From JAJVID01 sp035275345 (GTDB lineage Bacteria > Acidobacteriota > Blastocatellia > RBC074): a stretch of DNA of 64,000 nucleotides. Shown in pieces: positions 53,028 through 61,645 of the stretch. The translations under genes and the position numbers were made by a program. The DNA lies in NCBI GenBank assembly GCA_035275345.1, contig DATEMY010000298.1, forward strand, positions 1 through 64,000, in the 5' to 3' direction. The notes below the pieces were generated by a model. It was not told the origin of the DNA and did no database searches. It worked only from the letters and a program-made list of their open reading frames with translations. The first letter of the stretch is position 1, and every line of letters starts with the position of its first letter.

Positions 53028-53606
53028 TTGGAACGTAATTCTGGCGACTCGGGCTGGATCGAAGTCATCACCGGCTCGATGTTCAGCGGTAAGAGCGAGG
53101 AGTTGATTCGCCGTTTGCGCAGGGCGCAGATCGCGAGGCAGAAAGTTCAGATATTCAAGCCCGCAATCGATCTTCGTTATTCGGATCATCACATCATTTC
53201 GCATTCCGAAATGAAGATCGCGTCGCAGTCGGTCAAGTCGGCCAACGAGATTCTGGCGGCGGTCGAAATTGACACCAACGTAGTGGGTATTGATGAAGGA
53301 CAGTTCTTCGACCAGGACCTGGTCAGAGTCGCGAACATTCTGGCCGATCAGGGCAAACGCGTAATTGTCGCCGGCCTGGATATGGATTACCTCGGACGCC
53401 CGTTCGAGCCGATGCCTCTGTTGCTGGCCGTCGCCGAAGACATCACCAAGACGCGGGCGATCTGCGTGTGTTGCGGCGGCCCGGCGACTTATACACAGCG
53501 GCTGATCGCGAGTCGCGAACGAGTGGTGGTCGGCGCCGCCGAAGCTTACGAGGCCCGTTGTCGCGGATGCTTCGATCCGCATTTGTCAGAGAAGGCCGGA
53601 GATTGA
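53028..53606 (+). CDS. tdk: Thymidine kinase, type II
   Basis: 192 residues. The start is TTG at 53028, preceded by AAAGGA; no in-frame ATG works because the candidate at 53007 is followed by TAG. Walker A GSMFSGKSEELIRRLRRA, IDEGQFFDQ with the Glu/Asp of the active site, and a C-terminal zinc ribbon (CVCCGGPATYTQR..., CRGC). The enzyme phosphorylates thymidine for DNA synthesis. It precedes glpX by 132 bp, with a hairpin between. Confidence 0.95.
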   Translation: MERNSGDSGWIEVITGSMFSGKSEELIRRLRRAQIARQKVQIFKPAIDLRYSDHHIISHSEMKIASQSVKSANEILAAVEIDTNVVGIDEGQFFDQDLVRVANILADQGKRVIVAGLDMDYLGRPFEPMPLLLAVAEDITKTRAICVCCGGPATYTQRLIASRERVVVGAAEAYEARCRGCFDPHLSEKAGD

Positions 53607-53624
53607 AAATAGTATGGGATTATA

Positions 53625-53710
53625 GGACGTATGGGATGTATGGGACTTATAGGACGTATGGGACTGATCGGTCCCATACGTCCTATAAGTCCCATACATC
53701 CCATACGTCC
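53625..53710. repeat. Perfect 40-bp stem hairpin between tdk and glpX
   Basis: Arms 53625-53664 and 53671-53710 are exact complements with a 6-nt loop. The arms are variants of a ~10-nt unit like GTATGGGACTTATAGGAC, related to the heat-shock gap repeats. Its translation gives the false start MGCMGLIGRMGL.. ahead of GlpX. Confidence 0.93.
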
Positions 53711-53738
53711 CATTGATTTTCCGCAGGGGGATAGAGCC

Positions 53739-54788
53739 ATGAACACCGGACGTCCGATGGAGCACGATCTGCTCTTCGATTTTCTGCGTGTCGTCGAGGC
53801 CGCCGCGATCGAGGCCGCGCGCACGATGGGAAGGGGTGACCGCAAATATTCCGATCATGTCGCGGTCGAGAAGATGCGCGAAGTGATGGACACGATCCCC
53901 ATGGACGGCACAGTCGTCATCGGCGAGGGCGAACGCGACGAAGCGCCGATGCTCTACATCGGCGAACGTGTGGGGATGGGCGCGAAAAACGCTAACGCCC
54001 GTGGCTATCCCGAAGTTGACATCGCCGTTGACCCGCTCGAAGGCACGAACCTGTGCGCCACGGGCGCGGCCAACGCGATTGCCGTGCTGGCCGCGGCCGA
54101 GCGCGGAGGATTACTCCACGCCCCTGACATTTATATGAACAAGATCGTCGTCGGCCCTTCGGTCAAAGGCGCCGTGGACATTGACGCTCCCGTCAAGGAG
54201 AATCTTAACGCCATCGCCTCACGGTTGCGACGGAGAGTGGAAGATTTAACGATCATAGTGCTGGACCGTCCCCGCCATAGCAAACTGATTCAGGATATTC
54301 GTGACGCCGGCGCGCGCATTCGTTTGATCAGCGATGGCGATTTGTCGGCCGGGATCTCGGCGGCCGTAGCCGGGTCGGGCGTTCACGCGCTGATGGGCAT
54401 CGGCGGCGGCCCAGAAGGAGTAATCACCGCAGCCGCCATGAAATGTTTGAACGGCGAAATCCAGTCGCGCTTCGTTTTGAAAGAGCAACTGGAACAGCCT
54501 GAAGACCGCGCGAAGATTCCCGACGGCCTGCTCGAGCGGATGCAGGCTATGGGAATCAGCGATCCGGCGCGCGTTTACCACACCAACGATCTGGCCCCGG
54601 GCGACAAGATCATCTTCGCCGCATGTGGTGTGACGGACGGCACGCTCCTTCGCGGCGTCAGGTTTTTCGGCGCCGGCAAACGCACGCAGTCGCTGGTCAT
54701 GACGACCGAAACGATGCACGTGCGGTTCGTTGACACCGTTCACGTCGAAGGCGGGCCGGATGCTTTTGTGAGGTTTGACAGGATGTAG
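53739..54788 (+). CDS. glpX: Class II fructose-1,6-bisphosphatase (GlpX)
   Basis: 349 residues from ATG 53739 with AGGGGG upstream; a 36-codon extension is repeat-derived. Motifs: VIGEGERDEAPMLYIGE, AVDPLEGTNLCATG, and GIGGGPEGVITAAAMKCLNGEIQSR, all characteristic of GlpX. It converts fructose-1,6-bisphosphate to fructose-6-phosphate in gluconeogenesis, feeding the alpha-glucan and trehalose pathway encoded at 17-26 kb. The last codons meet a degraded serine hydrolase gene with no gap. Confidence 0.96.
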   Translation: MNTGRPMEHDLLFDFLRVVEAAAIEAARTMGRGDRKYSDHVAVEKMREVMDTIPMDGTVVIGEGERDEAPMLYIGERVGMGAKNANARGYPEVDIAVDPLEGTNLCATGAANAIAVLAAAERGGLLHAPDIYMNKIVVGPSVKGAVDIDAPVKENLNAIASRLRRRVEDLTIIVLDRPRHSKLIQDIRDAGARIRLISDGDLSAGISAAVAGSGVHALMGIGGGPEGVITAAAMKCLNGEIQSRFVLKEQLEQPEDRAKIPDGLLERMQAMGISDPARVYHTNDLAPGDKIIFAACGVTDGTLLRGVRFFGAGKRTQSLVMTTETMHVRFVDTVHVEGGPDAFVRFDRM

Positions 54789-55387
54789 CCCACAGCAGCG
54801 ACAACGAAGCCACCGACATCCTGCTCAAGAAGGTCGGGGCGGGGAACGTGACCGCGACCATGCGCTCGATGGGATTGAATAACATCCGCGTTGACCGCAC
54901 CACGTTCGAACTGATCCGAGATTACCTTGGTTTCATGGACGAGAACGCGCGCGGCAAGACCTACCATGAGATTATTTCCACGTCGCGAGCGGCTCCGGCC
55001 ACGCCGGAAAGACAGGCCGCGGCTGAACGCGAGTTCGCAAAAGTGATGAAGGACGTTTCGTCGCCCCGCGACATGACCCGGTTACTCGAAAGGATTTACA
55101 ACGGCGAAGCGGCGAGTAAAGAGTCAGGCCGGATGATGATGACCATTCTGAGCCAGCAAATGTTCAACCAACGATTGCCGCGTTATCTGCCTGAATCGTC
55201 CCGAATGGCGCACAAGACAGGAACCATCGGCTCAACGACCAACGACGCGGGCGTCATGTTCGTCCGCGGAAATCCGATTGCGATCGCCGTCTTCACGGTT
55301 GACAAGCGGATCTCTCGCGGCGAGGTCGAAGAGCTGATGGGACGACTGACGCGCGCGGTTTACGATTTCTTCGACGCCGTCAAATAG
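54779..55387 (+). pseudogene. Truncated serine hydrolase (beta-lactamase-like) missing SxxK
   Basis: The frame reads DVAHSSDNEATDILL, containing an SDN motif, and later AHKTGTIGSTTNDAG with KTG, both typical of class A beta-lactamase/transpeptidase folds. The N-terminal half with the catalytic SxxK is missing. It begins against the end of glpX, in another frame. The ORF from GTG 54848 is open, so a short product may be made, but it cannot be a normal serine hydrolase. This is probably a deletion scar. Confidence 0.75.
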
Positions 55388-55482
55388 TCAACGGCGCCGG
55401 CCTGACATTTTCACGCGCCTCATTTCCCAGCTCTGAGTGACCGGCGGGAAATTAGCGCGGGAAATTATGGAAAGCGGAGTAA

Positions 55483-55989
55483 ATGAGGATCACGGCGAGA
55501 CGCGATGCGATGATCGTTTACGCGGCCCTGGTGGCGCTGTCCGTTTTTTGGATAGGGTTGATCCTGGCGGCGCCGTGGTTGATGGCGGAGCGACATTTCC
55601 GCGCTTCGGCCTCCATCTATCAGTGGCTCTCGGCCGTGTGCCATCAGTCGCCGGAACGTTCGTATTACTTTCATGGGTACCCGATGGGCGTCTGTTCGCG
55701 TTGCGCGAGCATTTACGCAGGCTCGGTCATTGGTCTGCTGTTCTACCCGTTCCTCCGAGATATTCGAGAGGACGCGTTTCCGCCTCGGTGGATATTGATC
55801 GGCGCCGCCATTCCAATGTTGATTGATTTCACAGGTGGGGTTTTGGGACTGTTCGCGAACACCTTTCTCTCGCGAACCTTGACCGGAATTTTATTCGGAG
55901 CGATCTCCGCATTTTACATAACGCCGGGTCTCGTCTCGGCGCTCAACGATTGGCGCTCAGGCTTTGCGAAACCGAAGGCGGATTGCTGA
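55483..55989 (+). CDS. DUF2085 membrane protein
   Basis: 168 residues with GGAG before the ATG. Four hydrophobic segments; between the first and second lies the signature CHQSPERSYYFHGYPMGVCSRCASIYAG, which defines DUF2085. The conserved Cys-His cluster may bind metal or heme, but the function is unknown. Confidence 0.85.
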   Translation: MRITARRDAMIVYAALVALSVFWIGLILAAPWLMAERHFRASASIYQWLSAVCHQSPERSYYFHGYPMGVCSRCASIYAGSVIGLLFYPFLRDIREDAFPPRWILIGAAIPMLIDFTGGVLGLFANTFLSRTLTGILFGAISAFYITPGLVSALNDWRSGFAKPKADC

Positions 55990-56049
55990 GGCCGGCGCTT
56001 CTACTAACCTCACGATGTAGTAAGAGCAAACCATGGAGGGTGACTGTTT

Positions 56050-56637
56050 ATGAATGAACTCGATTGGAAACAGCCGGCGCTGTTCGGCGGGTTGATTGCA
56101 GGACTTCTCTCGGTGATTCCCGGAGTCCAACTGGCTAATTGCTGTTTTTGCGCCTGGCTGCTGGTCGGAGGCGGCGTCGCTGCGAAGATGTTGATCAATC
56201 GGACGCCTCGGCCTGTCAAAAGCGGAGAGGGCGCGAAGGTCGGCGCAATGGCCGGACTGATCGCCTCCGGCATTTATCTGGTCATCACCATCCTGGTGAC
56301 TTTGTCGGCTTTTGGAGCGGATTTTCAACGGGATATACTCGAGCGAATTAGAGAATCAGTCAATAATCCTGATTTTCAGGAGACGCTACAAAAGCTCATA
56401 GAAGCGAGCGTAAATCAGACTCCGGCGCAACGACTCATCTCCTCGCTGCCAGGCTGGATTGTGTTTGCCGTTTTATATGTAGGATTTTCAACGCTCGGCG
56501 GATTACTCGGAGTCGCTTTGTTCGAAAAGCGCAGGGATCAACCCCCGCCACCGCAATATCCTTCAGGTTATCCGCCAAACTACCCGCCGCAATCAGGCGG
56601 TCCGGGCGGAGGTCCGGACGCATGGCCTCAAGCATAA
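56050..56637 (+). CDS. Membrane protein of unknown function
   Basis: 195 residues with GGAGGGTGA upstream. Hydrophobic segments at ~10-27, ~38-50, ~75-95 and ~140-160 are separated by a charged linker (ERIRESVNNPDFQETLQKLIEASVN). The C-terminus is Pro/Gly/Gln-rich (PPPPQYPSGYPPNYPPQSG), typical of a disordered cytosolic tail. It is similar in layout to DUF4199-type small membrane proteins, but I do not recognise a family. Confidence 0.7.
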   Translation: MNELDWKQPALFGGLIAGLLSVIPGVQLANCCFCAWLLVGGGVAAKMLINRTPRPVKSGEGAKVGAMAGLIASGIYLVITILVTLSAFGADFQRDILERIRESVNNPDFQETLQKLIEASVNQTPAQRLISSLPGWIVFAVLYVGFSTLGGLLGVALFEKRRDQPPPPQYPSGYPPNYPPQSGGPGGGPDAWPQA

Positions 56638-56664
56638 GCTTGCAACCGAGTTCGATTGAAATGG

Positions 56665-56698
56665 GAGTATGAGAGGAGCCGCCTCTCATACTCTTTTT
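56665..56698 (+). terminator. Rho-independent terminator
   Basis: GAGTATGAGAGG and CCTCTCATACTC form a perfect 12-bp stem with a 5-nt loop, followed by TTTTT. It lies 28 bp after the stop of the preceding gene. Confidence 0.9.
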
Positions 56699-56831
56699 GC
56701 CATCTCCCAAAAAAGAACTAGCCAGCCCCGGCCTCAGTGAATATAATGCGCGCGGTATTTGGCGCGGATCATTAAAACGCGCCGCTATCAGTTGCGATGC
56801 GAATATCGCATCCTCACAATGGAATGAATAA

Positions 56832-56907
56832 AAGATAGATCTAAATAGTGTAGATCTATCTAGATCAAGATAGATAAAGTATAGATAAGTTAAAGATAGA
56901 CGATAGA
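56832..56907. repeat. AT-rich AGATAGAT tract in the 574-bp gap
   Basis: The tract contains TAGATCTATCTAGATC palindromes and repeated AGATAGATAA units. The gap 56638-57211 has no confident gene; an 87-codon minus-strand ORF (56890-57153) has no recognised features. The tract could carry promoters for the sigma-like gene that follows, but no consensus is clear. Confidence 0.5.
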
Positions 56908-57211
56908 CTGGCGCGTACGCGCCACAATCTCGCGGCTAGCCTCACGACTACCGTCCGCGTGAATTCCGAATGAAAAAAACTTCGGCGGGTTAGCCTTCGC
57001 GGCGATTGATCGCGAAATTCGGCGCCCGGCGTTTTCCGACCTCGAATATCGTGGCGTATAGATCTGCACGTCAAAGCGTTCAGCCAATGCGTTCAGGTTG
57101 ATCTGACCACTGTATCCGAAAGCAGACGCCAACGCCGGATTTAAACTACACACAGACGCTCACGGGGCGTCCGGACTTCTCACTGGTCCGCAATCTGCTC
57201 CAGGATAAAAA

Positions 57212-58519
57212 ATGAAAGCTCTATCTCCCAATTCGCCGATAATTGCGGCGAAGTTCGCTTTGCCTCCATCCTTACAACTCTCACTGTGGAAGACGAGGAT
57301 CGAAAATAGCGACGCGCAATCTCTCTGGCGCAGTCTCCACCGTTTGGTTTCGGCTCATCCGCTGGCGCGCACCGCCCTCGGTTTCTCGCAGTCCTCCGTC
57401 CATCAAACTCCTTCGTCGTCGCTCAGCGATTTAACGCAAGACCTTTACCTCCTCCTCCTGCAGAAAGGGCGATTCAATCACTACATTATTTCGCAAATGT
57501 CGGACGCGGAAATCGAGCGTGAAATCTTCCAGATCGAATTGACCAACCTGTTGATCGGCAATCTGCGCCGCCGCCGCCCCGAAAATTACCGGATCGCGCG
57601 CAGGGTCAGCGGCGTTCTGGAAAACGACCCGCGGTTTCGCCAATTCAAACATCGTGACGGGCGCATTGCGCGCTACCGCCACGCGGCCGAGGCCGTCTAC
57701 GGTCTGAGCGGGTGGGGTGACAATAAAGCGGTCAAAGACAGCGGCGCGTTCAATGATTTGATCAATCACGTTCCGATACGCATGCGCAACCAGCGCCGGG
57801 TTGGTTGTACAGGCGACACGCAGGTCATCATCAGCAACCATGCGCTGGTTGAATTGCTGGTGGAGATCTTCGAGGCGATAGACTCCCCCGCGCCGCTGCG
57901 CGCGCTTCGGCAGCTCGCGCTTTCGAAATTGCCTGTCTGCGATCCCGAGATGACCGCCATTGAGGATGAGGTCAACGAAGAGTGGCAGGGAATCAATTAC
58001 GACTGGATCGCCTCGTCTGAAGCCAGCCCGGAGCAGATTGCCATGATGAGAGAGCAGGAGAAGGAAGCGCGTCGCGTCGCGACGGAATTTCTGAATCGTC
58101 TCAGCCTGTTGGTCCGCTCAAACCCGCAGCGGACCGAGCGGATGTGGCGCGTCTTGTGGCATTGCTTCCTCGATCCGGATGAGCCATCGCAACTGGAGAT
58201 CGCTGAAATGGTCGGTCTCTCCGATTCTTCCGTCAGCGATTATCGCCGCAAGATCGAAACAGAATTGCGCAAATTGAATTTCACCACGGAGCAGGTCAGC
58301 GCTTTTGCGGAAGAACTCGATGAGCAATTGCGATGGCGGTTGCCGTTAAATGCGGGACGAGCCTTGGCCTGCCCACAGCCGGGGCAGACCAATATTCGTC
58401 CCCAATTTTCAGATGGGCAAAATAGCAAAGCTCACGAGTTTGTTTCGGTCGCTCAGGCGATCCGATTGAAAATAGAAAGTTTACCCATCAGCCTTTGCCT
58501 TGAATCCAATCCTTGCTGA
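57212..58519 (+). CDS. Divergent sigma-70-family-like protein
   Basis: 435 residues with AGGATAAAA upstream. The N-terminal part (~70-135: DLTQDLYLLLLQKGRFNHYI and EIERE.FQIELTNLLIGNLRRRRPENYRIARRV) resembles sigma region 2 in its helical, aromatic/basic pattern. The segment at ~340-375 (SQLEIAEMVGLSDSSVSDYRRKIETELRKL) is a typical sigma region 4 or HTH. The long middle (~150-330) is not recognised. It may be a nonstandard sigma or regulator. The sequence is first in a chain with glycosyltransferases, so it could control an exopolysaccharide locus; this is inference. Confidence 0.6.
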   Translation: MKALSPNSPIIAAKFALPPSLQLSLWKTRIENSDAQSLWRSLHRLVSAHPLARTALGFSQSSVHQTPSSSLSDLTQDLYLLLLQKGRFNHYIISQMSDAEIEREIFQIELTNLLIGNLRRRRPENYRIARRVSGVLENDPRFRQFKHRDGRIARYRHAAEAVYGLSGWGDNKAVKDSGAFNDLINHVPIRMRNQRRVGCTGDTQVIISNHALVELLVEIFEAIDSPAPLRALRQLALSKLPVCDPEMTAIEDEVNEEWQGINYDWIASSEASPEQIAMMREQEKEARRVATEFLNRLSLLVRSNPQRTERMWRVLWHCFLDPDEPSQLEIAEMVGLSDSSVSDYRRKIETELRKLNFTTEQVSAFAEELDEQLRWRLPLNAGRALACPQPGQTNIRPQFSDGQNSKAHEFVSVAQAIRLKIESLPISLCLESNPC

Positions 58520-58693
58520 AGCTATCATCAGCCTTCCTTGACGCAACAGAAGAGCTTGACGCTCCGTGGCGGCGCTCCATCCGTTCCGGCCCCGTTGCGC
58601 TATTTATCCGAAGTTGCCTAACAATCACCAAAGCGCCAATTGACAATACGGATAGCCTTAAGCCAGACTCAGGTCATAAATCGCGACATTCGT

Positions 58694-59941
58694 ATGAAGT
58701 TGCTTTATCTCGCTCACCGTATTCCATATCCGCCGAAAAAGGGCGACAAGATTCGCTCATATCATGAGCTTCGGGCGTTACTCGAGCGGGGCCACGAAGT
58801 CCATCTGTTCGCCTTCGCCGACGACCTGAACGATCTGAACTATCAGGTTGATCTGGCGCGGATGTGCGCGTCGGTCGAGATCGTTCCGCTGCGACGCGCT
58901 GGAGCCGGCGCGCGCGCTCTCATCAATCTGGCCTCCCGGCGCAGTCTCTCGCTCGGCTATTTCGGGTCGCGGAAGTTCCGACGGTTGGTTGATCGCGCGG
59001 TCTCCGACCATGATTTCGATGCGGTCTTCGTCTATTCCTCCACGATGGCGCAATATGTCCCGCGCAGGCTGGCTTCGCGCACGGTGGTTGACCTGGTTGA
59101 TATTGATTCCGAGAAGTGGAGCGATTACGCCGGCAGAGCCAACCGGTTGATGTCACGGCTCTATTCGATCGAATCGAAAAGGCTGCGCGAATATGAATAC
59201 AAGACCGTGACCCGCTTTGCGAACACGATTGTGACGACTCGGCGCGAGGCCGCTCTGCTCGACCGCCTTGACGAATTCACGCGGCGCGCGCGGCTGCGTG
59301 TGATCGCCAATGGCGTGGACCTGGATTATTTTCAGCCTTCGACTCAGCCGCCTGACACGATTTCGCCGCGTCTGGTTTTCATCGGGGCGATGGACCATTT
59401 CGCCAACGCCGAGGGCGCGCGATATTTCGCCGAGGAGGTCTTTCCGCTTATCCGCTCGCGCGAATCGCGGGCGAAATTCTCGATCATCGGCGCCAATCCG
59501 ACCGCCGAAGTGAAAAAACTGGCGCGGCACCCGGGCGTCACCGTCACGGGGTTCGTCCCTGATGTGAGACCGTACCTGCGTGAGGCGACGGTCTGCGTCG
59601 TCCCGCTGCGGATTGCGCGCGGAGCGCAGAACGGGGTCCTGGAAGCCATGGCCGCCGGCAAGGTCGTCATAGCCTCTCCCGAATCCGTGGCCGGATTGCG
59701 CGTCGTTGATGGCGAGGAATTGATCATCGCCGAAACGCCCGAAAGATTCGCCGACGCGGCGCTCGATGTCATTCGCGACGCAAGCCTGCGCGAGAGTCTG
59801 GAAATTCGAGCGCGCCATCTTGTCGAAGCCGAGCACAACTGGAAGCCACTACTTCAGAAGCTGGTCGAGCTGGTAGAAACCGTCGGAAGAAATCAGAACA
59901 AGCCAGGAAAGTCCGATAGCCGCGCGATCGCGAATAATTGA
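58694..59941 (+). CDS. Glycosyltransferase, TIGR03087-like (GT4)
   Basis: 415 residues from ATG 58694. Begins LLYLAHRIPYPPKKGDKIRSYHELRALLERGHEVHLFAF and contains VVDLVDIDSEKWSDYAG, RVIANGVDLDYFQPS, VFIGAMDHFANAEGARYFAEEVFPLIR, and GVLEAMAAGKVVIASPESVAGL. The first block and GAQNGVLEAMA are typical of the exosortase-associated TIGR03087 GT4 family. It transfers sugars to lipid-linked or nascent polysaccharide. Genes for glycosyltransferases and an Asn synthase-like enzyme follow. Confidence 0.88.
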   Translation: MKLLYLAHRIPYPPKKGDKIRSYHELRALLERGHEVHLFAFADDLNDLNYQVDLARMCASVEIVPLRRAGAGARALINLASRRSLSLGYFGSRKFRRLVDRAVSDHDFDAVFVYSSTMAQYVPRRLASRTVVDLVDIDSEKWSDYAGRANRLMSRLYSIESKRLREYEYKTVTRFANTIVTTRREAALLDRLDEFTRRARLRVIANGVDLDYFQPSTQPPDTISPRLVFIGAMDHFANAEGARYFAEEVFPLIRSRESRAKFSIIGANPTAEVKKLARHPGVTVTGFVPDVRPYLREATVCVVPLRIARGAQNGVLEAMAAGKVVIASPESVAGLRVVDGEELIIAETPERFADAALDVIRDASLRESLEIRARHLVEAEHNWKPLLQKLVELVETVGRNQNKPGKSDSRAIANN

Positions 59942-60130
59942 GGAACGTTATACGCGTCCTGGATTATTCATTGCCGCGCTTCATCGGGTCGCGTCGCGTT
60001 ATCTCAGTATTTATCGCGACTCGATAGCCAACATACGCTTCGCTAATAACTTCATCAGTGAGAGATATGGGTACTCGCTCACGGCTGGTTCTTACTTGTT
60101 TTGGAAACGCATGGTTGAATGAAGGAGCGG

Positions 60131-61021
60131 ATGAAGATCAGCGTGCTGATATGTACGCGCAATCGCGCGCAATCGCTCGAAATGACCCTGCGGCGGTTTT
60201 ATGAGCAGCGGTTCGCCGGCGAATACAGTTACGAGTTAATCCTCGTCGACAACGCTTCGACCGATGGGACCAACGAGGTCATTGAGCGTTGTGTCGCGCT
60301 GCGTCCCGAAACGACGCGCCATTTGTTTGAGGGCCGGCGCGGGCTGAGCTATGCGCGCAACACCGCGGTCGCCGCTGCGAGTGGCGATTGTATAGTCTTC
60401 ACGGACGACGACGTATTGGTGAGCGAGGACTGGCTGGATGAGATTTACCGCGAATTCAGCGCCGATCCCCTCCTGCGCATTCTCAGCGGAAAGGTGCTGC
60501 TTGCTAACGAGAGATTGCAGCGCGTGGCGATGCACGCCTACGACGAGCGACAATATTTCAAGTTTCCTGACAGCGGCAATTTCGTAATGGGCGCAAATAT
60601 GGCTTTCCGGCGCGATCTTTTCGACCGCGTCGGCCTGTTCGACGTGCGACTGGGAGCGGGCAGATTCTTCGCCGGCGCCGATGAGGTCGAATTGATCTAT
60701 CGCGGTTTGAAAGCCGGCTTGCGGATGCTTTACGCGCCGAATGTGCTGGTCTACCACGACCACGATCGTTTTACTTTAGAACAGGCCTGCCGATTGGAGT
60801 ACGGTTATTCGAAAGGCTCAGCCGCTTATCTGGTCAAACACGCGCTCACCGGTGATCGCTACGCCCTACGAATGCTTTACTGGACGCTCCGCGCCATACC
60901 AGGACGATGGCGGCGGCGGAATGAGACCAGCGACGTTGTCGCTCGTCGTCGCTGGCAGGCCAGAGGGATATTGCTCGGCTTTTTGATTGCCCCTTTCGTG
61001 ATGTGGGGGGACGGTTCCTGA
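60131..61021 (+). CDS. Family 2 glycosyltransferase
   Basis: 296 residues from ATG 60131 (an ATG at 60119 adds four). The nucleotide-sugar fold begins MKISVLICTRNRAQSLEMTLRR and has LVDNASTDGTNEVI, the DDDV metal motif in VFTDDDVLVSEDWL and ANMAFRRDLFDRVGLFD. A C-terminal stretch with VLVYHDHDRFTLEQACRLEYGYSKG is basic and may be near the membrane. The sugar and acceptor are unknown. Confidence 0.88.
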   Translation: MKISVLICTRNRAQSLEMTLRRFYEQRFAGEYSYELILVDNASTDGTNEVIERCVALRPETTRHLFEGRRGLSYARNTAVAAASGDCIVFTDDDVLVSEDWLDEIYREFSADPLLRILSGKVLLANERLQRVAMHAYDERQYFKFPDSGNFVMGANMAFRRDLFDRVGLFDVRLGAGRFFAGADEVELIYRGLKAGLRMLYAPNVLVYHDHDRFTLEQACRLEYGYSKGSAAYLVKHALTGDRYALRMLYWTLRAIPGRWRRRNETSDVVARRRWQARGILLGFLIAPFVMWGDGS

Positions 61022-61080
61022 ATGAGCGCCGCGAGTGGTAGCGGGAGTTCTTGAATCAATAGCGTACGTTTCCTCGGCCA

Positions 61081-61140
61081 AATGTCCTTACATACGCGCT
61101 CTTGTGTCCGCATGTCCTTACATACGCGCTCTTGTGTCCG
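61081..61140. repeat. 30-bp tandem duplication
   Basis: Two adjacent copies (61081-61110 and 61111-61140) differ only at the first base. The unit is ATGTCCTTACATACGCGCTC plus TTGTGTCCG. It is intergenic, between two glycosyltransferase-linked genes. Confidence 0.95.
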
Positions 61141-61221
61141 CTATGGCACATATGTTGCTAGAAGAATTAACTAGCGATTTCATTTATACTAGGAAAAATT
61201 CAGTCATTTAGAAGGTGGTTT

Positions 61222-61461
61222 ATGAAAACACCGAGAGAGAAGAATCCCATACTCACGCTGCGCGATACGTTGAAAAGGTTTATTGCCGAATACAGGAATT
61301 TCGACATGGCAACTCAGCTCAGCGCTGATTATTGCATCACCGCCGAAGGACTTGGCGCGTTGACAGAGAGCACTCTGAAGCGCAAGGAATCAAAATCACG
61401 TCTGACGTTCATTATCCGATCTGGTAAAGATGCGGAAGAAGCTCTCCTTGCTTCTCCATAA
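61222..61461 (+). CDS. Small hypothetical protein
   Basis: 79 residues with AAGGTGG before the ATG. Basic N-terminus (MKTPREKNPILTLRDTLKRFIAEYRNFDMATQ), then a helical segment and a short C-terminal LTFIIRSGKDAEEALLA. No family recognised. Its place between glycosyltransferase genes suggests it is part of the same locus, though the role is unknown. Read as a gene mainly on the ribosome site. Confidence 0.5.
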   Translation: MKTPREKNPILTLRDTLKRFIAEYRNFDMATQLSADYCITAEGLGALTESTLKRKESKSRLTFIIRSGKDAEEALLASP

Positions 61462-61645
61462 TCGTCATACGCCGGTAAGAAGCTCAGCCGGTTTATTCTT
61501 TATGGTTTGGGATACAATCTAATAATTCCAACCGATAAGTGAGAGGCGCGCAAATTCCGATTGCGAAGCTGGCGAAAGGCGCGTAGAGTATGCGCGCGCT
61601 GATTTACTCCCTCCTTAACACTCCTCAACTTCTAATCTGAAATAT

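Noticed and set aside
54848..55387. A functional class A beta-lactamase
   Set aside because: The SxxK active-site motif and the N-terminal half are absent, so SDN and KTG alone cannot support activity.
56890..57153. 87-codon minus-strand ORF in the gap before the sigma-like gene
   Set aside because: No ribosome site or domain, and residues look random; kept only as a note in the gap entry.
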